DNA from: [Clostridium] citroniae WAL-17108
Lineage (GTDB): Bacteria > Bacillota > Clostridia > Lachnospirales > Lachnospiraceae
NCBI RefSeq assembly: GCF_000233455.1
Contig: NZ_JH376420.1
Location: 1,446,970 to 1,510,969, forward strand
DNA length: 64,000 bases
Reading direction: 5' to 3'
Positions 58,046 through 64,000 of this stretch are shown here, in pieces. The notes under the pieces were generated by a model that was given only the letters and a program-made list of their open reading frames with translations, ran no database searches and was not told the origin of the DNA. A program made the translations under genes and the position numbers. Each line of letters begins with the position of its first letter. Position 1 is the first letter of the stretch.

Positions 58046-58945
58046 CTATTCCTTTCTTGAAATTTTCAGGCTGTTTTTGCTGAATTTTCCTTTCACCCAG
58101 CCAACAAGCGATTTAAGATCATTCATGGTCAGTTCGCGTGTGCCCATGATGCCGGCCGGGCGGAACAGGATCACGATCACCACAAGGAATCCGTACAGCA
58201 CCATACGCCACTGCTCAGCAGAGCCAAACCGCAGCAGTTCCGGCAGCGGAAGCATCAGAAGACCTGCCAGGATCGTACCGGTAAGGCTTCCCCTTCCGCC
58301 CAGGATCACCATGATCACCAGCTCGTCCGACTTGACCATTGTAAACATGTTGGGCTGAAGATAATGCATGTAATGCCCCAAAAGCGCTCCCGCACAGCCG
58401 CACAGCGCGCAGCTGATCACCATGGCTTCCATCTTATACTGGAATACATTGATCCCCACGGACTGGGCGGCCAGCTCCTCCTCCCGGACCGCAACACAGT
58501 TCCTGCCGTGGCGGGAATTGATAAATGATTTTAAAACAATAACTGTGATCACCACTATGATCCAGACATTTACAAAATTAGAACCCTTGGGTATGTCCGC
58601 CAGCCCTCTTGCCCCTCCTGTTATGGAAGCCGCATTCTGGATGATCAGCTTGATCGCCTCTCCGATCCCAAGGGTCACAATGATAAAATAATCATCGCGA
58701 AGCTTCAGCGTTGGATAACTGATAATGGCTCCGATAACAGAGGATGTCACCATGCCTGCGATCACTCCCAGAAAAACCGGCATGTCAAAGTTTTTTGTCA
58801 GAAGGGCGGAAGTATATGCCCCGATGGCCATAAAACCGGCATGTCCCATGGAGAACATTCCCGTGAAGCCGCAAAGAATTGACACGCCCAAAACAGCGAT
58901 CATATAGATACCGACTAATGTCGCAACACCTAACCAATACTCCAC
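58046..58945 (-). CDS. livM: branched-chain-type ABC permease LivM
   Basis: A 299-residue permease with about nine helices and the conserved 'GHAGFMAIGAYTSALL' (about residues 35-50), plus the loop 'INSRHGRNCVAVREEELAAQSVGIN' that docks on the ATPase. GTG start at 58945 with AAGGAGG. LivM homologues carry amino acids, urea, amides or short aromatics; substrate here is unknown. Confidence 0.88.
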   Translation of the reverse strand: MEYWLGVATLVGIYMIAVLGVSILCGFTGMFSMGHAGFMAIGAYTSALLTKNFDMPVFLGVIAGMVTSSVIGAIISYPTLKLRDDYFIIVTLGIGEAIKLIIQNAASITGGARGLADIPKGSNFVNVWIIVVITVIVLKSFINSRHGRNCVAVREEELAAQSVGINVFQYKMEAMVISCALCGCAGALLGHYMHYLQPNMFTMVKSDELVIMVILGGRGSLTGTILAGLLMLPLPELLRFGSAEQWRMVLYGFLVVIVILFRPAGIMGTRELTMNDLKSLVGWVKGKFSKNSLKISRKE

Positions 58946-58958
58946 TTTTCCGCCTCCT

Positions 58959-59834
58959 TTATGCTTTATCTTCGCTGGACTTGCCCATCAGCCCGGATGG
59001 ACGGATCAGCAAAATCACTATTAGCAGAAAATACGCAAACAAGTCTCTCAGCGAGGTGGACACATAGGCGGATATCATTGCCTCCGAAACCCCCAGCACC
59101 AGCGCTCCCACAACTGCTCCCGGCAGGCTGCCCAGTCCTCCGAACACCGCACATATAAAGGCCTTGTTTGTATAAAAAGTGCCCAGGGAAGGATAGGCCG
59201 TATATTTGGCCCCCAAAAGGGTACCGGCAACACCGGCCAGGCTCCCTGCAATGAGAAAAATGGAGAGGATCAGCTTAAATGTGTCAACTCCCATGAGAGA
59301 GGTGGCCTCCAGGCTGAAGGCCGCGCTTCTTATGGCCAGCCCAAGCTTTGTTTTGCGTATGATCAATTCCACTACCAGAAGTGAGATCATGCTTACAAGA
59401 AAAATCAGCATGTCCACCAGACCCACATTGGCCCCCATGATCTTTATGCTTTCAGAGGGAAAATTCACCGGAAATATTCTGAACCTGCCAGAAAATGCAA
59501 TGATGATCAGGTTATCTCCCATCACAGAGATCCCAAGTCCGATGATCATCAGATAGACCCTTCTTGCGTTTCGTTTAAGCAAAGGGCGGTATGCGACAAA
59601 TTCAATCACCGCTGCCAAAAGCGCTGCCGCTATGATTCCTGCGATAATTCCTGCCAGCAGATCCTGCATGGCATATGTAAGAAAAAAGAATGTGGTAAAT
59701 GCGCCAATCGTAACCGTTATGCTATGGGTAAAGTTTGTAAAGTTCAGCAGGCTGTAAATCAGGGCATATCCGACTGCCATCAGCGCGTATACGCTTCCCA
59801 CTGACAGTCCATTGGCTAATTGCTGTATAAACAA
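58959..59834 (-). CDS. livH: branched-chain-type ABC permease LivH
   Basis: A 291-residue permease with eight to nine helices. 'QQLANGLSVGSVYALMAVGYALIYSLLNFTNFTHS' is the N-terminal LivH signature; 'IRKTKLGLAIRSAAFSLEATSLMGVD' is the ATPase-docking loop. It starts at TTG 59834 behind AAGGAGG. It pairs with LivM. Confidence 0.88.
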   Translation of the reverse strand: MFIQQLANGLSVGSVYALMAVGYALIYSLLNFTNFTHSITVTIGAFTTFFFLTYAMQDLLAGIIAGIIAAALLAAVIEFVAYRPLLKRNARRVYLMIIGLGISVMGDNLIIIAFSGRFRIFPVNFPSESIKIMGANVGLVDMLIFLVSMISLLVVELIIRKTKLGLAIRSAAFSLEATSLMGVDTFKLILSIFLIAGSLAGVAGTLLGAKYTAYPSLGTFYTNKAFICAVFGGLGSLPGAVVGALVLGVSEAMISAYVSTSLRDLFAYFLLIVILLIRPSGLMGKSSEDKA

Positions 59835-59855
59835 GGAAGTTACCTCCTTCTAAAC

Positions 59856-59881
59856 GGCGCACGGCCTACGGGCCATGCGCC
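59856..59881 (-). other. hairpin between binding-protein gene and livH
   Basis: GGCGCA.GGCC stem, directly after the binding-protein stop; probably a stabiliser or partial terminator that sets binding-protein excess. Confidence 0.55.
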
Positions 59882-59901
59882 ATGGTGTTATGGGGATCCT
59901 G

Positions 59902-61095
59902 TCACTGGATAGCCGGTGAGAAAAGGCCAAGTTTGGTAAATCCGCCGTCTTTAATCTGGTAAATGGGAACCTCGCGGTATACCAGATGGGTCTTGGGATC
60001 AAATGTGATGGAGCTGGTCAATCCCTGAAGTTCCGTTGTGTTCTCCAGGCTGTCCCTGATCTTGGCTGGATCAGCTTCCCCTGCCTTCTCGATCGCACCG
60101 GTAAGGAGCTGGAACGCATCATATGCCAGATAACAGTCCGGTCCTACATTCAGGCTCGGATCATATCCCCATTCCGCCTGGAAATCTTCCAGCAGCCCAT
60201 GTACATGATCAGATGCAGTGTCCACTGCCACGTTATAGATCATGCCCTCCACGGAATCGGACGCAATGTTAAACAGATCGCTGGACATGGCGCCCTCTGT
60301 TGTCAGGAACGGCTGCTCGATCCCAAGCTCCCTTGCCTGGTTGGCGATCAGACCGATCTGTTTATAATATCCCGCCGCAATATACAGGGCGTCAAAATCC
60401 CCTGAATTCTTGATCTTTGTCAGTACGGCGCGGTAATCCACATCCCCTGTGTTATACGCTTCCTTTGTCACGATCTCACCGCCTGTGTTCTCCACGGTCT
60501 GGGTAAATTCATTGGTAACTCCAATGGAAAAATCGCTTCCGATCTCATAGATGACCGCAATCTTTTTAAAACCGCATTCATTCACCGCATACTGCCCAAG
60601 TATGGCACCGCTCTGCGGATCGGACAGACAGGCCCTGAATGCCCATGGACGCACCTCCCCGTCATCTGTTGTGGTAACCTTGGAGTTTGTGGCAATACTG
60701 GTAATAAAGGGAATCTCATTTTCAGCCGCCACTTCCCCAAGCGCCAGTGTGGTGGCGGAGGAATCCGTTCCGATAAAAGCAACCACCTTATCGTTAAGGA
60801 TAGCCTTTCTCGCTGCATTGGTGGTCTCCACCGCATCATCACGGTTATCATAGACCATGATCTCAATCTGCTTGCCCAGCAGGCCGCCTGCCTCATTCTT
60901 TTGTTTTGCCAGCAGCTGCACGGTCTGTGACAGAACATCCCCAAATAATGAAGACTCACCTGTGAGAGGACACACCACACCGATACGGATAGTCTCCCCA
61001 TCAGCGCCTCCGGACGCTGCCTTTTTCTCTCCGCCGCACGCGGTAAGGGAAACCGCCATTGTGACTGCCAAACCAATACTCAGTAATTTTTTCAT
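59902..61095 (-). CDS. branched-chain-type ABC substrate-binding lipoprotein LivK
   Basis: A 397-residue type-1 periplasmic-binding-fold lipoprotein. Lipobox SLTAC (Cys about 20), then 'IRIGVVCPLTGESSLFGDVLSQTVQLL' (about 37-63), 'AFIGTDSSATTLA' and 'YIAAGYYKQIGLIANQARELGIEQPFL'. Binding-site residues look like those for small amides or amino acids, but identity cannot be read. It is 27 bases after the amidohydrolase gene. Confidence 0.88.
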   Translation of the reverse strand: MKKLLSIGLAVTMAVSLTACGGEKKAASGGADGETIRIGVVCPLTGESSLFGDVLSQTVQLLAKQKNEAGGLLGKQIEIMVYDNRDDAVETTNAARKAILNDKVVAFIGTDSSATTLALGEVAAENEIPFITSIATNSKVTTTDDGEVRPWAFRACLSDPQSGAILGQYAVNECGFKKIAVIYEIGSDFSIGVTNEFTQTVENTGGEIVTKEAYNTGDVDYRAVLTKIKNSGDFDALYIAAGYYKQIGLIANQARELGIEQPFLTTEGAMSSDLFNIASDSVEGMIYNVAVDTASDHVHGLLEDFQAEWGYDPSLNVGPDCYLAYDAFQLLTGAIEKAGEADPAKIRDSLENTTELQGLTSSITFDPKTHLVYREVPIYQIKDGGFTKLGLFSPAIQ

Positions 61096-61122
61096 ATTGT
61101 CCCCGCCCTTTCTCTGCTCATC

Positions 61123-62553
61123 TTACAATTTATTTTCCTTTTTCAGCTTTTGTATCATGCTGTTCTTCTCAAGAAGCTTATGACCTGCCCGTTCAAGGAG
61201 TTTTCTTCCCTCCTGCTGCGCTTCCCGTATAATCTTCTTTTCATCGATACTTAACAGTATTCTGTCCTCCATTATAATCCTTCCGTCAACCATGGACAGC
61301 TGTACCTCGCTGCCGTTGGCAGCATATACCAGGTTGGGAATCAGGTTGGACACCGGATCCCAGACAAGGGGTGTCATCTGGGGCACTTCCAGATCCAACA
61401 TGATCATATCCGCCTTTTTTCCCGGCTCCAGGGATCCTATGACATGGCCCATACCCATTGCCCTTGCCCCGTCTATGGTAGCCAGCCTCAGCATCTTCCA
61501 TGCCTGGAACAGGGAGGGATCTTTAAACCTGCACTTATTGAGCAGGGCTCCGATCTTCATCTCATAAAAAAGATTGGAAGAATTACCACCTGAGGTCTGG
61601 TCTGAACCAATGGCAAGGCGGGGGCTGTACCTGCTGAATTCAAAGGCAGGAGGAACATTCCCGTCCACAATGGCCTCACTTCCTGAACACAGCACCATCC
61701 CTGCCCCCTGTCCGGCCAGAAACCGGATCTCATCTTCACTCGCCACTGACAGGTGAACAGCGATCAGCCTGCGGTTGACCAGCCCCAGCTCATGGAGGAA
61801 GGAAATGCTCCTTTTTCCATACCGCATCTGCATCTGCTTTACCTCCCTCTCCCCGCAGGCCAGATGGAGATGAATGGGAAACCCTTCCCTGTCGGACATT
61901 TCCTTCATAATCTGTAGGGTTTCCCTTGATACACGGTCCAGTCCCAGAGGACATAATCCGCAGGTAATGCGGCCATTATGGCTGTCATGGTACTCTGTGA
62001 TCAGCGTTCTGCAGTTTTTTAGAGATTCCTGCTCCAAATCATCTTCCAGAGGATATAGCTCATCATCCCCAATCACAGCCCGGCCAAGAGGCAGCCCATG
62101 GACCGTATGGGACAATTGGGCCCTGACTCCGGCCTGCACATGGTTATCCGCAAATAAAAGCATGTCCTCATTGCTGTCAACCATTGTTGTGGTGCCAGCC
62201 TTGATGGCCTCCGCTATCATGACCATGGAACCGGCCCTTCTGGATTCTGCTGAAAGGGCCCCCTTTAGCGGAAATACGCAATCGCTCATCCAGTTTTTCG
62301 TATCCTGGGCAAATCCTTTATAAATGCTGACACCCGTGTGCATATGTGCATCCACCAGCCCCGGCATCAGAAGTTTTCCCCGCCCGTCTATATACCGGTG
62401 GGCTGAGTAATGCTTTATCAGTTCCCCGTTCTCACCAACACCGGCAATCCTGTCCCCTTTTACCGCCACGGCGCCATTGGGTATGATACCGCATCCGGCC
62501 GGATCCGCCATGGTCAGCACGATCATATTGTAAAACAGATAGTCTACCGTCAT
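61123..62553 (-). CDS. TrzA/SsnA-type amidohydrolase (deaminase)
   Basis: A 476-residue amidohydrolase of the cytosine/guanine deaminase-TrzA group. Metal sites: 'DAHMHTG' (about residue 68), 'IHLHLACGE' (about 230), 'AVHLSVA' (about 267) and 'AIGSDQTSGGNS' (about 315). It is longer than SsnA in this window and only distantly related by eye. Typical substrates are N-heterocycles (purines, pyrimidines, triazines, hydantoin-like rings). Between an SDR gene and livK, it suggests that the Liv system imports such a ring compound. The C-terminus is rich in Lys/Glu. Confidence 0.82.
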   Translation of the reverse strand: MTVDYLFYNMIVLTMADPAGCGIIPNGAVAVKGDRIAGVGENGELIKHYSAHRYIDGRGKLLMPGLVDAHMHTGVSIYKGFAQDTKNWMSDCVFPLKGALSAESRRAGSMVMIAEAIKAGTTTMVDSNEDMLLFADNHVQAGVRAQLSHTVHGLPLGRAVIGDDELYPLEDDLEQESLKNCRTLITEYHDSHNGRITCGLCPLGLDRVSRETLQIMKEMSDREGFPIHLHLACGEREVKQMQMRYGKRSISFLHELGLVNRRLIAVHLSVASEDEIRFLAGQGAGMVLCSGSEAIVDGNVPPAFEFSRYSPRLAIGSDQTSGGNSSNLFYEMKIGALLNKCRFKDPSLFQAWKMLRLATIDGARAMGMGHVIGSLEPGKKADMIMLDLEVPQMTPLVWDPVSNLIPNLVYAANGSEVQLSMVDGRIIMEDRILLSIDEKKIIREAQQEGRKLLERAGHKLLEKNSMIQKLKKENKL

Positions 62554-62580
62554 ATTCCGCCTGCCCGGTCAACGGACCGC

Positions 62581-63357
62581 TTACTGCATCCAGGCGCCGC
62601 CGTTGGGCGAAAGTACCTGTCCGGTACAATAATCGCTGGCAGCCGATGCCATATATGCCACAGCGTAGGCTATGTCCTCGGGCTGTCCCACCCTGTGCCA
62701 AAGGGTGTCGGCGATCTCATCTTCCCATGGCCTGATCCTGGCCATCCTTGTATCCACCAACCCGGGTGCAACGCAGTTCACATTAATATGGTCCTTGGCA
62801 ACTTCATGGGCGATCTCCTTGGAAAATGCGATCACTCCCCCCTTTGCCGCGGCATAATGGGGATCTGAAAAGTCTCCTACAATTCCTGCCCCTGAACTGA
62901 TATTTACGATCTTTCCGCTTTTTTTCGCCCTCATCAATGGCAGGACGGACATGGTGAAGCGGTAAACACTGTTCAGGTTCAGTTCGATCAGGCGCATCCA
63001 CTCCTCCTCCGTAATATCGTCAATGGTCACGCCTCCGCCGCAGCCGGCTGCGTCATTTACAAGGATATCCACGGTTCCGTATGTATCTACAGCTGTCCGG
63101 ATCACGTTCTGTATGTCCTCATATTTTCTTACATCACAGTAAACAGCCACTGCAAAAAGCCCCTGGGATGTGATCTCCTCCACAACATCTTCCACATTTT
63201 CTTTTTCAATATCACATGCAACCACATTTACCCCAAGTCCGGCCAAAACCTTTGCGATCCCTCTCCCAATGCCGTTTCCAGCGCCAGTGACAATGGCTGT
63301 TTTTCCCACTAACTTGAAATAATTATACATAGTTTGTTCAATGACCCTTGTCTCCAT
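62581..63357 (-). CDS. SDR-family oxidoreductase
   Basis: A 258-residue short-chain dehydrogenase with GAGNGIGRG (about residues 21-29), 'VNDAAG' (Asn replaced by Asp compared with NNAG), 'NISSG', and HYAAAK (Tyr/Lys about 157-161). 'VVACDIEKEN' with an Asp after beta-2 favours NAD. AAGGAG lies before the ATG at 63357. First gene of the cluster. It may oxidise an alcohol formed from the ring compound. Confidence 0.85.
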   Translation of the reverse strand: METRVIEQTMYNYFKLVGKTAIVTGAGNGIGRGIAKVLAGLGVNVVACDIEKENVEDVVEEITSQGLFAVAVYCDVRKYEDIQNVIRTAVDTYGTVDILVNDAAGCGGGVTIDDITEEEWMRLIELNLNSVYRFTMSVLPLMRAKKSGKIVNISSGAGIVGDFSDPHYAAAKGGVIAFSKEIAHEVAKDHINVNCVAPGLVDTRMARIRPWEDEIADTLWHRVGQPEDIAYAVAYMASAASDYCTGQVLSPNGGAWMQ

Positions 63358-63700
63358 ATTTTTCTCCTTGCAAATTAGATATTTTGATAGTATTATTTTA
63401 ATAAAAAAAACAGATTTTATCTGGACATTACTATATAAAAATCCTGTATTTCAGTCTGTAGTGTTAATATTATTCAATTTACCTGTTAAAAACATGTAAT
63501 TGTTATGCATTTTTAACGGTGAGGGGGATGTATATATATTCATTGCGTGTATTGTTTATACACTTTTATGCAGACCGCGGTCTGTAAAATACAAAAAAAG
63601 TTGTCAAAAATGTCCGCCGGGGTCACCCTTGCGTCAGATGTTTTTTCAACACCGCCATTACACGGTAGTGTCAAGTAATCTATGAAAAAACGGAGTCTAA
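63358..63700. other. AT-rich upstream region of the Liv cluster
   Basis: CAGAT-TTT-ATCTG is an inverted repeat at about 63411-63423, on the minus strand followed by T8; this may be an operator or a weak terminator. No clear promoter or gene is seen. A 61-codon frame at 63500-63685 has no ribosome site or resemblance. Confidence 0.35.
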
Positions 63701-63749
63701 AAAATAGGCTCAACCGAACCTTGAAAATTGCAGATATTAATGGTTTTAA

Positions 63750-63970
63750 GATCTTGGGGCCTTGCCCCAACCCCCACAAGGGACTCGTCCCTTGACCCGA
63801 TTTCGGGCTTTGCCCGAACCCATCCTCGCCGGAAGGCAGGAAAAGGGTGCAGTTGCCCCTTTTCTGCTGGACAGGATAATCCGTGGGCTTATGTCAATAG
63901 ACTTTCGCGGCATATCCTCACAGGCGGCCGTGCCGCCTGCTTCGGTATTCCACGGTTCTATTGACAACAG
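63750..63970. repeat. cluster of GC-rich hairpins at the window end
   Basis: Successive hairpins: TTGGGGC/GCCCCAA, CAAGGGA/TCCCTTG, TTCGGGC/GCCCGAA, AAAAGGG/CCCCTTTT, AGGCGGC/GCCGCCT. The last sits inside a long-range pair GTCAATAGA (63893-63901) / TCTATTGAC (about 63956-63964). Two overlapping short frames here look like translated repeat, not genes. Probably the edge of a mobile or repeated element; identity is unknown. Confidence 0.4.
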
Positions 63971-64000
63971 CCCCGCTCCATCTCTGACATGCCGTTTTTC

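Noticed and set aside
63620..63720. End of an insertion sequence.
   Set aside because: The motif GGTAGTGTCAAGTAAT looked familiar, but there is no transposase, partner terminal repeat or target duplication in view.
63746..63967. Two overlapping 70-80-codon frames at the window end.
   Set aside because: They cover a hairpin-rich repeat on both strands, have no ribosome sites and read as translated repeat.

Overview
The window looks like a chromosomal segment of an anaerobic, spore-forming Lachnospiraceae-type Firmicute (Enterocloster/Lachnoclostridium-like). The reasons are dipicolinate synthase genes dpaAB, strong AGGAGG ribosome binding sites, clostridial promoter sequences, a tmRNA, and a gut-type selenium/purine gene set. 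The species is an inference; no rRNA is present.

Layout. 0-1.2 kb: the 3' end of a TylF-type methyltransferase and a DUF2798-like membrane protein. 1.2-5.6 kb (minus): a three-subunit xanthine-dehydrogenase-family molybdenum hydroxylase. 5.8-7.7 kb: DUF1275, CarD-like and DUF2325 proteins. 7.7-13.6 kb (minus): two selenium transcription units, yedE-tusA and a modE-like/selD/yedF/yqeB/csd operon. Each is preceded by a promoter and a leader RNA, and the two leaders share conserved sequence and an attenuator-like fold. 13.7-16.2 kb: dapA divergent from dpaAB. 16.3-20.2 kb: a flavodoxin/ferredoxin protein, a copper ATPase and CsoR with two operators. 20.3-37.5 kb: a purine/uric-acid degradation locus (minus: dihydropyrimidinase, GNAT, selenium-dependent XDH, DUF3343, ygfK, ssnA; plus: YheO-type regulator, ygeX, ygeY, ygeW, carbamate kinase, NCS2 permease). 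37.6-40.0 kb: an EamA exporter, a SIMPL lipoprotein and ssrA (tmRNA). 40.1-45.5 kb: an AT-rich block next to ssrA with an HTH remnant, a CUT1 sugar ABC transporter without ATPase, a PLP lyase and a GntR regulator. 45.6-52.4 kb: a membrane protein and a 1842-residue exported esterase/GH3/cell-wall-binding protein with a 14-unit repeat and an 11-G tract. 52.8-63.4 kb (minus): a Liv-type ABC transporter flanked by an amidohydrolase, two SDRs, two polysaccharide-deacetylase-fold proteins and an HExxPGH hydrolase. 63.4-64.0 kb: a hairpin-rich segment of unknown nature.

How the genes fit together. The selenium genes import a selenium species (YedE), carry it (TusA/YedF), activate it (SelD) and probably help install labile Se in Mo hydroxylases (YqeB, Csd). 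The window contains two such hydroxylases: a split three-subunit one and a fused Fe-S/Mo one. The fused one sits in the purine locus, where the encoded enzymes could carry purines through ring opening to diaminopropionate and carbamoyl phosphate, yielding ATP through carbamate kinase. This locus type is already known. The least explained items are the paired selenium leader RNAs, the candidate phase-variable esterase/GH3 protein, the Liv/cyclic-amidase-like catabolic cluster, and structured leaders in front of ygfK and ssnA.
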